From Acidimicrobiales bacterium AG-410-I20 (GTDB taxonomy: Bacteria; Actinomycetota; Acidimicrobiia; Acidimicrobiales; MedAcidi-G1), in contig QCKS01000002.1 in assembly GCA_003215175.1 (NCBI GenBank), positions 48,237 through 112,236 on the forward strand: a stretch of DNA of 64,000 bases, given 5' to 3'. How positions within the stretch are numbered: the first letter of the stretch is position 1; every line of letters starts with the position of its first letter. The position numbers and the translations under genes were made by a program. Under the pieces are notes generated by a model, which worked only from the letters and a program-made list of their open reading frames with translations, made no database searches and had not been told where the DNA came from. Below are positions 10,100 through 19,318 of the stretch, in pieces.

Positions 10100-10918
10100 T
10101 TATTGATCAAGTAAGGCTTTTGCTCGACGAAAAACAGGTTCATCAACCATTTCTCCGTCAACTTGTATAGCTGCTTTACCTTCGGAAAGAGCTTTTGAAT
10201 ATTCAGAAACGATTCGATTTGCCCACTCAATCTCTTCATCTGAAGGGCGGAAAAGCTCATTTGCTAAACCTACTTGATCGGGATGTATGCAAAGTTTCCC
10301 TGCATACCCCAGTGACCGGGCTTCCCCAGCTTCTCGTTTGAAACGCTCAGAGTCTCGAAAGTCTGTAACCACCATGTCCAGCGCACTTATACCAGTTATT
10401 CTTGCTGCTTGTGCCACTTGACTTCTTGCCACTAAAACTTCAAGGTTGTCGGATCGGCGTACCCCACCTAGATCAGCAACATAGTCTTCCGCTCCAAAAT
10501 AACACCACTTAATTCTCGGGTGCTTAGTGACTTCAACAGCGTTCATGACACCCTGTACAGTCTCAACCCCCGCCATTATTGAAAGATCGGTAAGCCCAGC
10601 ACTGTCAAGGGCACTAACTGCTCTTTCGACATCTTCAGATGAAGCGAGTTTTGGAACCAGAACTCCAAGAAGGGAAGGCGAGAGAACTTCTGCTACATCG
10701 TCTTCAAACCATTCAGTATCTATACCGTTGATGCGTATCAGCAGAGGACAAGATTTTGTAATAACTTCTGCCGCCTCAAAAGCAATTTTACGAGATTCAG
10801 CCTTATGAGAAGCCGGAGTGGAGTCTTCTAGATCAATAACGGCAGCTACTGGGTTGGTGCGCGGCAGTTTACTGATTACATCTGGTTGATTTCCTGGAGC
10901 GAATAAAACACTTCTCAT
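10100..10918 (-). CDS. CitE-like HpcH/HpaI-family CoA ester lyase
   Basis: TIM-barrel lyase of the citrate-lyase-beta/malyl-CoA lyase superfamily, 272 residues, the length of stand-alone CitE-like proteins such as human CLYBL (citramalyl-CoA lyase) and mycobacterial CitE. Visible family landmarks are LFAPGNQPD near the N-terminus, VIDLEDSTP (CoA/Mg site), RINGID, AGVETVQG with the metal-binding Glu, and FGAEDYVADLGG. There are no citrate-lyase alpha or gamma genes nearby, so it is not part of citrate lyase. Likely substrates are (3S)-citramalyl-CoA, malyl-CoA or beta-methylmalyl-CoA; sequence alone does not decide. It starts 23 bases from the divergent acyl-CoA synthetase. The Mct-like gene at 60480 makes a role in C5 dicarboxyl-CoA metabolism worth testing. 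Confidence 0.85.
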   Translation of the reverse strand: MRSVLFAPGNQPDVISKLPRTNPVAAVIDLEDSTPASHKAESRKIAFEAAEVITKSCPLLIRINGIDTEWFEDDVAEVLSPSLLGVLVPKLASSEDVERAVSALDSAGLTDLSIMAGVETVQGVMNAVEVTKHPRIKWCYFGAEDYVADLGGVRRSDNLEVLVARSQVAQAARITGISALDMVVTDFRDSERFKREAGEARSLGYAGKLCIHPDQVGLANELFRPSDEEIEWANRIVSEYSKALSEGKAAIQVDGEMVDEPVFRRAKALLDQ

Positions 10919-10941
10919 AATGGAAAACGTTAATACCTTTC

Positions 10942-12582
10942 ATGCTAAGTACCTCTACTGCGATTTTCCCCCGAGTGGTAGAGAACGTATCAAGAGAGAG
11001 TAGTTTTCAATTTGTGAATGACGAAATAACTCTACCAGACCGAGAATACCCAGGATTTTGGGCTGAACGAGAGCCTGATCGTTTAGCCATTGTTGTTCAT
11101 GGCTCAGACCAGTCAATGACTTTTCTAGAGTTACACAACGAAGCCGCCCGTATCTCCAACCTTTTTCGCAGCTTGGGTCTTAAGCCAGAGGACCATGTTG
11201 CTTTTTGTTTAGAAAATAGAATCGAATTCCTTCCGCTCGCTTGGGGGGCAATATACGCAGGGCTTACTTATACAGCGATATCTTCGCGACTCACCACAGA
11301 TGAAGTCGCGTACATTGTTAATGACTGTGGAGCTCGAGTATTTGTAACTTCGCCATACAAAGCTGAAGCTGCAGCAGAAATTGTCTCTGATACGCCGAAT
11401 GTGGAAGCCCGTTTTTCTATCGGAGGCGAACTCCCTGACCATGCCCCGTTTGAAGATGCGGTCGCAACTCAAGGAATAGACGTTCCAGAGGATGCGGTAG
11501 AAGGTCAAGACATGCTTTACTCCTCTGGAACCACTGGTCGTCCAAAAGGAGTCAAACGAGCTCCTATCGGAGCGCTTCTTGGAATGGGCGACACCATAGC
11601 TGCGATGGTGAAACTCTTATTTAGAGGTGAACCAGGCGGCGTGTACCTTTCACCTGCCCCCCTTTACCATGCCGCACCACTTCGGTTTTGCTTGGCATAT
11701 CAAAGGATAGGTTGCACTGTGGTCGTCATGGAGAAATTCGATCCAGAGGAGGCGCTTGCCGCGATTGAGGAACATAAAGCCACTGGAAGTCAGTGGGTTC
11801 CAACAATGTTCGTGCGGATGCTCAAATTGCCTGAAGAAGCAAGAGCCAAATATGACGTTTCTTCGTTGTTGTCTGCCATCCACGCAGCAGCTCCATGTCC
11901 AGTAGAAGTAAAACGAAAAATGATTGATTGGTGGGGTCCAGTAATACATGAGTATTACGCAGGAACAGAAGGGAATGGTTTCACCTATATCGGTTCGGAA
12001 GATTGGTTGGAGCATCCCGGTTCGGTAGGAAGATCACTTGTTGGTGAGTTAGTTATTGTTAATGACGAAGGTGAAGAAGTGCCTACTGGCGAAGAAGGTG
12101 GGGTTTACTTCCGGGGCACCGCGGGATTTGAATATCATAATGATCCAGAAAAAACAGCTGGGGCAAAAATAGGTGCTGACTTAAGCACCCTTGGTGATGT
12201 GGGTCGTGTAGATGAAGAAGGGTACCTCTATCTCACCGACCGTAAGGCATACATGATCATTTCAGGTGGAGTGAATATCTATCCGCAAGAGGCTGAAAAT
12301 GTTTTAACAATGCACCCCGCAGTTTTTGATGTAGCAGTAATAGGGGTCCCAAATGATGAATTTGGAGAAGAAGTGAAAGCGATAGTCCAACCTGCTGATA
12401 TGTCTACGGTTGGGCCAGAGTTAGAGAGGGAACTAATCGCTTTTTGTCGCTCACAACTTGCTGATGTTAAGTGTCCGCGTAGCGTTGACTTCCGTGAAGA
12501 ATTGCCACGTCATCCAACTGGGAAACTTTACAAACGGCTACTCAAAGATGAATACTGGGCAGGCCGCGACACGCGTATTTGA
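10942..12582 (+). CDS. Acyl-CoA synthetase (AMP-forming, FadD-like)
   Basis: ANL-superfamily enzyme that activates a carboxylic acid through an acyl-AMP to the CoA thioester. The 546 residues include the P-loop YSSGTTGRPKGVKR (about residues 192-205), YAGTEGNGF (A5-type motif), GDVGRVDEEGYLYLTDR (A8 hinge region), GGVNIYPQE, and PTGKLYKR near the C-terminus with the catalytic Lys. The substrate cannot be read from sequence; the layout resembles FadD4/FadD13-like medium- or long-chain and aromatic acid ligases. It is divergent from the CitE-like lyase with only 23 bases between starts, so promoters must overlap coding sequence or transcripts may be almost leaderless. The N-terminus is about 30 residues longer than in many relatives, so an internal start is possible. 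Confidence 0.93.
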   Translation: MLSTSTAIFPRVVENVSRESSFQFVNDEITLPDREYPGFWAEREPDRLAIVVHGSDQSMTFLELHNEAARISNLFRSLGLKPEDHVAFCLENRIEFLPLAWGAIYAGLTYTAISSRLTTDEVAYIVNDCGARVFVTSPYKAEAAAEIVSDTPNVEARFSIGGELPDHAPFEDAVATQGIDVPEDAVEGQDMLYSSGTTGRPKGVKRAPIGALLGMGDTIAAMVKLLFRGEPGGVYLSPAPLYHAAPLRFCLAYQRIGCTVVVMEKFDPEEALAAIEEHKATGSQWVPTMFVRMLKLPEEARAKYDVSSLLSAIHAAAPCPVEVKRKMIDWWGPVIHEYYAGTEGNGFTYIGSEDWLEHPGSVGRSLVGELVIVNDEGEEVPTGEEGGVYFRGTAGFEYHNDPEKTAGAKIGADLSTLGDVGRVDEEGYLYLTDRKAYMIISGGVNIYPQEAENVLTMHPAVFDVAVIGVPNDEFGEEVKAIVQPADMSTVGPELERELIAFCRSQLADVKCPRSVDFREELPRHPTGKLYKRLLKDEYWAGRDTRI

Positions 12583-12591
12583 CTCCTGTTG

Positions 12592-13896
12592 CTAGCCGGC
12601 CTCGGAGTGGGTAACTGGTTGTTCTCCCATCCATTCTCTTAGCGTATTTTTTAGCTTTGTTTGTTGAATGAAGAGGTCATGCTCTGGCCCCGACTCTGTT
12701 GCGGATTGAGGAGCTTTCAAGTAGAAAGACAGCCATTCTTGGACACCGGATTGTCCAGCGCGTGCCGCTAAATCCATAAAGAGAGCTAGATCGAGAACGA
12801 TGGGTGCGGCAAGAATTGAATCCCGGCAAAGAAAATCAACTTTGATTTGCATGGGGTATCCAAGCCAACCAAAAATGTCAATATTGTCCCAGCCTTCTTT
12901 GTTGTCTCCTCTTGGTGGGTAGTAGTTGATTCGTACCACATGATGAATGTCGCTATAAAGATCCGGATAAGACTCGGGTTGGAGTATTGCATCTAATACT
13001 CCAAGTTTTGAAACTTCTTTAGTTTTGAAATTTTCTGGGTCATCAAGAACTTCGCCATCACGATTACCCAAAATGTTTGTTGAGTACCAGCCATTTAATC
13101 CCAACATGCGAGCTTTTAATCCTGGAGCTAACAAAGTTTTCATGAGGGTTTGACCAGTTTTAAAATCTTTTCCTGCGATAGGCACTCCACGTGATTTAGA
13201 TAGTTCAATCATGCAAGGGAGGTCTACAGAAAGATTTGGCGCTCCGTTAGCAAAGGGCACATCACTCATTAAGGCTGCATATGCATAAATTTGGCTTGGC
13301 GAAATGTTGTCATCGTCTGCATGCAAGCCAGCTTCAAAAGCTTCGACCGTAGCGTGAACCTCACTTGGCTCTTGGAAAGCTTCGGTGGAGCCGCACCACA
13401 CCATGACTAGTCGTTCACAGTTGTTTTCGTTTCGGAAATTCTCTATGTCGGCTATAAGCGCTTCAGCCTGTTCCCATTTAGAACTTATATTCTTGATACG
13501 AACGCCATCGAGTTTCTTCACCCACCTGTTATCGAAGACTGCGTCCATCGGGACAATGCCTTCTAACTCGGCGGAAAGAGGAGCAAGATCTTTCTCTTCA
13601 AGAACTCCGCAAGTTCTCGCTGCTTCTAAAGCGTTTGGTGAAATTGGATCCCATCCACCAAAAACAAGGTCATCGAGTCCTGCAAGTGGAACAAAATCTC
13701 GAATAAGAGGATTCCGATCTTCTTCTCTTGCTCCTAAACGGATGTGAGCCATTTGGCTAACAGAACCGATAGGGGCGGCGAGACCTTTACGTGCAGCAAT
13801 TACTCCCGCAATGAAGGTTGAAGCTACTGCTCCAATACCTGGAGTAAGAATGCCAAGTTTTCCTGAAGCTGGTTTGATATCTACGGGTTTGTTCAT
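12592..13896 (-). CDS. ino1: Inositol-3-phosphate synthase
   Basis: NAD-dependent cyclisation of glucose 6-phosphate to inositol 3-phosphate, the entry to phosphatidylinositol, mycothiol and other inositol-containing compounds typical of actinobacteria. 434 residues. The N-terminus has a Rossmann segment (ILTPGIGAVASTFIAGV), and later family sequences are FGGWDPISPNALEAA, NGAPNLSVDLP, GKDFKTGQT with the catalytic Lys region, and NGWYSTNILGNRDG. The gene faces a LysR regulator across 76 bases that hold a strong inverted repeat, so it is the obvious candidate target of that regulator. It is convergent with the acyl-CoA synthetase, with 9 bases between stops. Confidence 0.96.
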   Translation of the reverse strand: MNKPVDIKPASGKLGILTPGIGAVASTFIAGVIAARKGLAAPIGSVSQMAHIRLGAREEDRNPLIRDFVPLAGLDDLVFGGWDPISPNALEAARTCGVLEEKDLAPLSAELEGIVPMDAVFDNRWVKKLDGVRIKNISSKWEQAEALIADIENFRNENNCERLVMVWCGSTEAFQEPSEVHATVEAFEAGLHADDDNISPSQIYAYAALMSDVPFANGAPNLSVDLPCMIELSKSRGVPIAGKDFKTGQTLMKTLLAPGLKARMLGLNGWYSTNILGNRDGEVLDDPENFKTKEVSKLGVLDAILQPESYPDLYSDIHHVVRINYYPPRGDNKEGWDNIDIFGWLGYPMQIKVDFLCRDSILAAPIVLDLALFMDLAARAGQSGVQEWLSFYLKAPQSATESGPEHDLFIQQTKLKNTLREWMGEQPVTHSEAG

Positions 13897-13936
13897 AACG
13901 ACTAATCATAAGATATTCTCAAGCAAATTGTTTATA

Positions 13937-13953
13937 ATTAAGAAATGCTTAAT
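13937..13953. promoter_or_regulatory. LysR-type operator between ino1 and its regulator
   Basis: ATTAAG, 5 bases, CTTAAT is a perfect interrupted palindrome that contains the T-N11-A core expected of LysR-type sites. It overlaps a -10-like TATAAT (13933-13938) reading toward the LysR gene, which fits autoregulation with simultaneous control of the divergent ino1. Confidence 0.6.
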
Positions 13954-13972
13954 ATAAAGAAAGAAGATTGAA

Positions 13973-14863
13973 ATGTTCGATGATGAGGCAACCCCCTTGC
14001 CAAATCTGAGTGTTCAACAACTTGAGTATTTATTAGCTGCTGCGAATCATCCCACCAGAGCCGCTGCTGCTGAGCAATTAGGGGTAACTCCATCCGCCTT
14101 AACTCAGGGGCTCACAGAACTTGAGCGCAGAGTCGGACTGTCGCTATTTGAACGGAGAGGAAAATTTACTGTGCTTCGACCGCAAGCGGAACAAGTGCTT
14201 GATTATGCACGACGGGTTATAGCAGAAACAAGAGATCTAAAGAACTGGACACAAACAGAGCTTGCTGGTACCTCTGGACAAATCCGTCTTGGCACAGTGG
14301 ATGCGGTTGCAGTACACCACAGAGCAAATGAAATAAGAGAGTTCCATAAGAGTCTTCCAAAAGTGGATTTACGACTCACTGTCGCCCCCTCTGGGCAATT
14401 ACTAGAGGCTTTGTTCGACGGAGCATTAGACATAGTCGCTTGCGTAGAGCCAGAAATAATCCCAGATGGATTATCAAGTGAAGTTTTTTTGGAAGAACCT
14501 TTATTTATTTATGCCCCAAAAGGAAAAGTGATAAGAGATCCAAAGAAATGGGGGCCATGGGTCTCATTTCCAAAAGGTTCTCACACTCGGGAAGTAATTG
14601 CCTCTTCGCTTGCTGCCCTTGGGGCATCTTACGAAGTGACAGCTGAATCAAATCAGCCCGAAGTTCTCGCAGAAATGGTCCGCCTTGGTTTAGGTTGGGC
14701 GGTTCTGCCTTCCGCCCAAGCCAAAACTGGAATTGAGAACCTCACACCAATCAAAAAAACTCCTCTAGCGATCAGGAGACTCGTTCTGATGCGTAGATCG
14801 TCATCACCCCTAGATTCTGCCACTCAAACACTGGTTAAATATTTAAAAAAAATAGAGACATAA
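13973..14863 (+). CDS. LysR-family transcriptional regulator
   Basis: DNA-binding regulator of 296 residues. The winged helix-turn-helix spans residues about 11-70 (LSVQQLEYLLAAANHPTRAA, then AEQLGVTPSALTQGLTELERRVG, LFERRG). A periplasmic-binding-protein-like effector domain follows (GQIRLGTVDAVAVH onward). It is divergent from ino1, and the shared gap has an ATTAAG-N5-CTTAAT palindrome. By the usual LysR logic it should control itself and ino1, perhaps in response to inositol phosphate or a sugar phosphate, but the effector is unknown. The ATG start is preceded by an A-rich weak ribosome site (AAAGAAAGAAG). Confidence 0.93.
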   Translation: MFDDEATPLPNLSVQQLEYLLAAANHPTRAAAAEQLGVTPSALTQGLTELERRVGLSLFERRGKFTVLRPQAEQVLDYARRVIAETRDLKNWTQTELAGTSGQIRLGTVDAVAVHHRANEIREFHKSLPKVDLRLTVAPSGQLLEALFDGALDIVACVEPEIIPDGLSSEVFLEEPLFIYAPKGKVIRDPKKWGPWVSFPKGSHTREVIASSLAALGASYEVTAESNQPEVLAEMVRLGLGWAVLPSAQAKTGIENLTPIKKTPLAIRRLVLMRRSSSPLDSATQTLVKYLKKIET

Positions 14864-14976
14864 CTATCTTGATGGTAAATACCTCGGTTAGTTTTCTTAT
14901 ACCTCTTGAATGCGTGGTTATATTCGTAGTAGCGCATTAAGAAGTAAAGATAAATAGAACAGTAAGGAAAGCAAAG

Positions 14977-16221
14977 ATGCCTTGGCCAACAAATCGAGAC
15001 GAAGAACTTTTCGGATACATCGACCAAGAAATTGAACGTCAGAATTCCACGTTGCAACTCATCGCTTCAGAAAATTTTGCTTCACCAGCGGTATTAGAAG
15101 CCTCTGGCTCAGTGCTTACAAATAAATACGCTGAGGGATACCCCGGTAAACGCTATTACGGCGGAAACATAATTATAGATGAGGTCGAAGATCTGGCACG
15201 TGAAAGAGTTAAGGCACTCTTTGGGGCTGAACACGCAAATGTCCAACCACATTCCGGCGCCAATGCAAATATGGCCGTTTTCCAAGCGCTATTAGAACCT
15301 GGTGACACGGTTCTTGGACTCAGTCTTGACCACGGAGGACATCTAACTCATGGGTCACCAGTCAATTTCAGCGGGATACTTTATAACTTCGTCTCCTATG
15401 GTCTAACTAAAAGTGACGAGCGCCTTGATTTCGAAGAATTACGTGAGCTTGCCTCTACCCATAAACCAAAACTGATTGTGTCAGGCGCAACCGCTTATCC
15501 CAGAATTATTGAGCCAGCTCCCTTGCGTGAGATCGCCGATGAAGTTGGTGCATTATTGATGTTTGACGCAGCACATATCGCAGGTCTAATAGCGGGAGGT
15601 GTTCACCCCAACCCAGTCCCTTATTCAGATGTAGTTACCTTTACGACGCACAAAACCCTCCGTGGGCCAAGAGGCGGATGCATACTCACACGCGAAACTC
15701 TTGCAAACAAAATAGATAAAGGGATTTTCCCCGGAATACAAGGTGGACCCTTAGAGCACCACATCGCAGCTAAAGCTGTTGCCTTTAAAGAAGCCGCTGA
15801 TCCCTCTTTCCCTGTTTATGCCGCTCAAATAGTAAGCAACGCTGCTGCATTAGCTGAAGCATTAGGCGGACACGGATTTCGACTGGTTTCAGGAGGAACC
15901 GATAATCACTTAATGGTGGTAGATCTACGTACGTTTGATTCAGAACTAACCGGAGCAGTAGCACAGGACGTTTTGGATCGTGCCGGCATTACTTTAAACA
16001 AAAATACCGTTCCTGATGACCCACGCTCTCCCTTTGTTACAAGCGGCATGCGTATCGGAACTCCTTCCACTACAACTCAAGGCATGAAAGAGCCGGAGAT
16101 GGTCCAGATAGCAGATTTGATTGCTCGTACATTAAGAAATAGAGAAGATGAACAAGAGATAACTGCAGTGCGAGCAGAGGTAGCTGAACTTTGTAAGCAG
16201 TTTCCTGTCTACGGAAGTTAA
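14977..16221 (+). CDS. glyA: Serine hydroxymethyltransferase
   Basis: PLP enzyme that interconverts serine and glycine with tetrahydrofolate, the main source of one-carbon units. The 414 residues are normal length. The Schiff-base Lys is K226 in [13 protein letters not shown]-terminal [14 protein letters not shown] and [13 protein letters not shown] bind folate and PLP, and DAAHIAGLI carries the PLP-pyridine Asp. A ribosome site AAGGAAAG precedes the ATG. The 113-base gap before the gene has no clear structured leader. The sugar-phosphate transferase gene follows after 15 bases, so they probably share a transcript. Confidence 0.97.
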   Translation: MPWPTNRDEELFGYIDQEIERQNSTLQLIASENFASPAVLEASGSVLTNKYAEGYPGKRYYGGNIIIDEVEDLARERVKALFGAEHANVQPHSGANANMAVFQALLEPGDTVLGLSLDHGGHLTHGSPVNFSGILYNFVSYGLTKSDERLDFEELRELASTHKPKLIVSGATAYPRIIEPAPLREIADEVGALLMFDAAHIAGLIAGGVHPNPVPYSDVVTFTTHKTLRGPRGGCILTRETLANKIDKGIFPGIQGGPLEHHIAAKAVAFKEAADPSFPVYAAQIVSNAAALAEALGGHGFRLVSGGTDNHLMVVDLRTFDSELTGAVAQDVLDRAGITLNKNTVPDDPRSPFVTSGMRIGTPSTTTQGMKEPEMVQIADLIARTLRNREDEQEITAVRAEVAELCKQFPVYGS

Positions 16222-16236
16222 CTAGAGGACAGATAA

Positions 16237-17352
16237 GTGCCAGGAGCAGTTGCCTACAGCATCGTAGGGGTAGTAGCTGCGCTTGTAACTACGGCAACAG
16301 TTCCAATAATCCATCGAGTATCAGTTAAAGCTGGGTTATTGGTAGAACCTGACGAAAGAAATATTCACTTAGAACCCACTCCATCTCTTGGAGGGGTAGC
16401 GATGCTGCTTGGCTTATTAGCTGGGTTACTTACTGCATGGGGACTCGGAGATTTCGCATCAGTATTTGCGGCACCGACTGAAATGATCGGACTAGTTGTC
16501 GCATCAATTTTTATATGTGCCGTCGGGGTAATAGATGACATCCGCCCAATTTCCGCTCCAGCAAAAGTTGCTGGAATGGTTGCTGCTGGAAGCATTTTAT
16601 CTTTAGCAGGAATTTCACTTCTAGTTCTACGCATCCCATTTCTCGATCTCATAATTCTTTCCCCGGATTTATCAGCACTACTTACAGTTGTGTGGGTTTT
16701 CTTAATCGCAAACGCGGTGAACCTTATTGATGGTCTTGATGGCTTAGCGGCAGGTGTAGTTGGAATAGCGGCAACAACTTTCTTTCTCTACGCAATACGT
16801 TTAGGAGACTCTGGAGTTCTATTTCCCGGCAACCCAGGTGCGCTTATAGCAATTCTTATCGTCGCTACATGCGTTGGATTTTTACCTCATAACGTGCACC
16901 CAGCCCGAATTTTTATGGGAGACGGTGGGGCACTATTACTTGGACTCCTTCTCGCCGCATCGACAGTTTCTGTTGGTGGTAGAACTGACGCACCTTTTAG
17001 TGGACAGTCTTTCTTTTTCTTCGCTCCAATCTTTATACCGCTAATTGTTTTGGGGGTTCCTTTATTTGACATGACATTTGCAATAATTCGACGTGTGGCC
17101 ACCCGAGGCATTCGGATTACACAAGCAGACAAAAACCATCTTCATCACCGCATACTCCGTTTAGGGCATGGGCATCGCCGCGCCGTACTCATTTTGTGGG
17201 CATGGACAGCTTTACTTTCAGGATTTGTTCTATGGCCTACGTATACCGGGGAAGGAAATTCCATTGTCCCAGCAGGTATTGCAGCGGTTTGCCTTATTTT
17301 ATTTACCGTCTTACATCCTCGGCTTAGATCAGATAAAGATGTACCGGTTTAA
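16237..17352 (+). CDS. Undecaprenyl-phosphate sugar-1-phosphate transferase (WecA/TagO/MraY family)
   Basis: Integral membrane enzyme that moves a HexNAc-1-phosphate from a UDP-sugar to undecaprenyl phosphate, starting a cell-envelope glycan. 371 residues with about ten membrane helices and a GTG start. Catalytic signatures on cytoplasmic loops are GVIDDIRPI (Asp pair), NLIDGLDGLAAG, HPARIFMGDGGALLLG, and the His-rich KNHLHHRILRLGHGHRR of the WecA type. In actinobacteria this gene commonly sits just upstream of the atp operon, as it does here, where it is called wecA or rfe. The exact sugar (GlcNAc is likely) is inferred from the family. Confidence 0.9.
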   Translation: MPGAVAYSIVGVVAALVTTATVPIIHRVSVKAGLLVEPDERNIHLEPTPSLGGVAMLLGLLAGLLTAWGLGDFASVFAAPTEMIGLVVASIFICAVGVIDDIRPISAPAKVAGMVAAGSILSLAGISLLVLRIPFLDLIILSPDLSALLTVVWVFLIANAVNLIDGLDGLAAGVVGIAATTFFLYAIRLGDSGVLFPGNPGALIAILIVATCVGFLPHNVHPARIFMGDGGALLLGLLLAASTVSVGGRTDAPFSGQSFFFFAPIFIPLIVLGVPLFDMTFAIIRRVATRGIRITQADKNHLHHRILRLGHGHRRAVLILWAWTALLSGFVLWPTYTGEGNSIVPAGIAAVCLILFTVLHPRLRSDKDVPV

Positions 17353-17427
17353 AAACTTCAAAAAAAATCAGAACAAGATTGAGATTAGGTTGCCACTAAC
17401 CCCATTTGAGAATAGATTCACAAACGT

Positions 17428-17445
17428 CTGAAGTTTCTTCTTCAG
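17428..17445. promoter_or_regulatory. Inverted repeat upstream of the ATP synthase operon
   Basis: CTGAAG, 6 bases (TTTCTT), CTTCAG is a perfect 6-bp inverted repeat ending 27 bases before the first atp gene. It may be an operator or an RNA hairpin in the leader. It lacks a following U-run, so I do not call it a terminator. The rest of 17353-17472 shows no gene. Confidence 0.3.
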
Positions 17446-17472
17446 GCACTTGCAGGTTTAGAGGAATTCCTT

Positions 17473-17742
17473 ATGAAAAAAGCTGATACGCGTGAATTGA
17501 AGAACGGATTTGGTGACGCTTTTGCAGCAGCTTTTGAACTTACAGTCACTCCAGCAATCTTTGGTTTAATTGGTTGGTTTGTTGACCGTCAATTAGGAAC
17601 AACACCTCTTTTAACAATAATTTTTGTCTTAGCAACAGTTGGTTACGCCTCTTGGAAAATGTATCGAGAATACTCAGACACTCTTGAGAAAAAAGCAGCT
17701 GAGCGTAGAGAAATCTGGCAGTCAAACGGTCCTTTAGCATGA
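17473..17742 (+). CDS. atpZ: AtpZ-like small membrane protein of the ATP synthase operon
   Basis: An 89-residue protein with two membrane helices (residues about 22-42 and 45-62) and a charged C-terminal tail; it matches the AtpZ/AtpI family found at the head of F-ATPase operons. AtpZ with AtpI has been linked to Mg2+/Ca2+ transport or to assembly of the c-ring. Its stop overlaps the start of the next gene by four bases (ATGA). The GAGG ribosome site lies at a good distance. The assignment rests on size, topology and position; there is no catalytic motif. Confidence 0.85.
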   Translation: MKKADTRELKNGFGDAFAAAFELTVTPAIFGLIGWFVDRQLGTTPLLTIIFVLATVGYASWKMYREYSDTLEKKAAERREIWQSNGPLA

Positions 17743-18185
17743 ATTCCGCAGTCTCTTCCGTAGATGCCCCCGAAGTATCGATCGCTCGCGATTTAGCTCG
17801 CCGAGCTTTACTAGTTTCACCTACCTTTCTTGTGCTGGGAGTCGTTCTAGACGGAGTAGGTGGGATAATTTCTTCTGGTTTAGCACTCGCTTTAGTAGCG
17901 CTTAACTTCTTTCTTGGAGCACAAATAATCTCTCGCGCAATAGCAGTTTCGTTGAACGCTCTCTATGGGGCAGTTTTATTCGGTTACCTCATTCGACTCG
18001 GAATGATGGCTTTTGCGGTTCTGATTGTACGAAACGCCGAATGGTTCGCTACTGTTCCTTTTGCGATAACTCTTTTAATAACCCACTTGGGATTACTTAT
18101 TTGGGAGACAAAGCATGTTTCAGCATCGCTTGCCTTCCCAGGAGTAATGCCAGCTAAACCATCAACAGACAACTTTCAGGAGTAG
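17739..18185 (+). CDS. atpI: AtpI-like protein
   Basis: A 148-residue protein with four predicted membrane helices (about residues 26-46, 48-66, 74-98, 103-124), in the position of AtpI, the chaperone that helps assemble the c-ring in other bacteria. It overlaps the AtpZ-like gene by ATGA and ends 9 bases before atpB. Sequence conservation in this family is low, so position and topology carry the call. Confidence 0.75.
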   Translation: MNSAVSSVDAPEVSIARDLARRALLVSPTFLVLGVVLDGVGGIISSGLALALVALNFFLGAQIISRAIAVSLNALYGAVLFGYLIRLGMMAFAVLIVRNAEWFATVPFAITLLITHLGLLIWETKHVSASLAFPGVMPAKPSTDNFQE

Positions 18186-18194
18186 CAGACCAAA

Positions 18195-18962
18195 GTGAAT
18201 ATACTTGCACTCGAATTCCCGCCAATAAGCCACTTATTTCAATGGCCGGACATACTGTTTGACGGTACGTGGTATGCGCTCAACAAAACATCTCTCATTT
18301 ATTTGACTGCTGTTGTTATCACGTCAGCGATTTTCCTTTCTGCTGGAAGGAAGAAAACATCATTAGTCCCAGTTGGTGTTCAACATGTAGCTGAAGCTGG
18401 GGTCAACTTCATCGAAGAGTCAGTCGTGATGGAAACTATTGGGCCAGAAGGTAAAAAGTACATGCCTTTCCTGACCACGATGTTCTTCTTCATTTTGTTC
18501 TCAAATATTTTCGAAGTCATCCCAGGAATCCAATTCCCTGCGAATAGTCGTATGGCCATACCTATCACTCTGGCTCTTGTCGTTTGGTTAATTTACAACT
18601 TTGTTGGGATTCGCTCTCAAGGACTCTTCGGATACTTTAAAAATTCTCTTTTCCCTCCTGGAGTACCTAAAGCTCTTTATCTGATCGTTACTCCGATTGA
18701 ACTCGTCTCAACATTTGTCGTACGGCCTTTCTCTTTAGCTATTCGACTCTGGGCGAATATGGTGGCGGGACACTTGCTTCTTGTTACCTTCGCCATACTC
18801 ACTGCTGCCCTCTGGGACGCTACCTATGTGGGGGCAGTAGCACCGTTCGCAATGCTGGTTCTTATGACTGGCTTCGAAATTTTGGTATCGGTCTTACAAG
18901 CCTTTATCTTCACAATACTTACCGCCGTATATATCGGTGGTTCGTTACACCCCGCCCATTAG
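18195..18962 (+). CDS. atpB: ATP synthase F0 subunit a
   Basis: Membrane stator that forms the two proton half-channels against the c-ring. 255 residues, GTG start, five to six membrane helices. The essential Arg is in SLAIRLWANMVAGH (around residue 184). FSNIFEVIPGIQFPANSR and FTILTAVYIGGSLHPAH are typical of the family. It is the first core subunit in the operon. Confidence 0.97.
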   Translation: MNILALEFPPISHLFQWPDILFDGTWYALNKTSLIYLTAVVITSAIFLSAGRKKTSLVPVGVQHVAEAGVNFIEESVVMETIGPEGKKYMPFLTTMFFFILFSNIFEVIPGIQFPANSRMAIPITLALVVWLIYNFVGIRSQGLFGYFKNSLFPPGVPKALYLIVTPIELVSTFVVRPFSLAIRLWANMVAGHLLLVTFAILTAALWDATYVGAVAPFAMLVLMTGFEILVSVLQAFIFTILTAVYIGGSLHPAH

Positions 18963-19017
18963 GGGAAAGATCTTTAAACAGAAAACTTCTTTCGGAAATT
19001 CCGTAAGAGACAAATAA

Positions 19018-19290
<273 letters not shown>

Positions 19291-19318
19291 GACAGGCCTA
19301 CGAGAAAGAGTTAAAACT

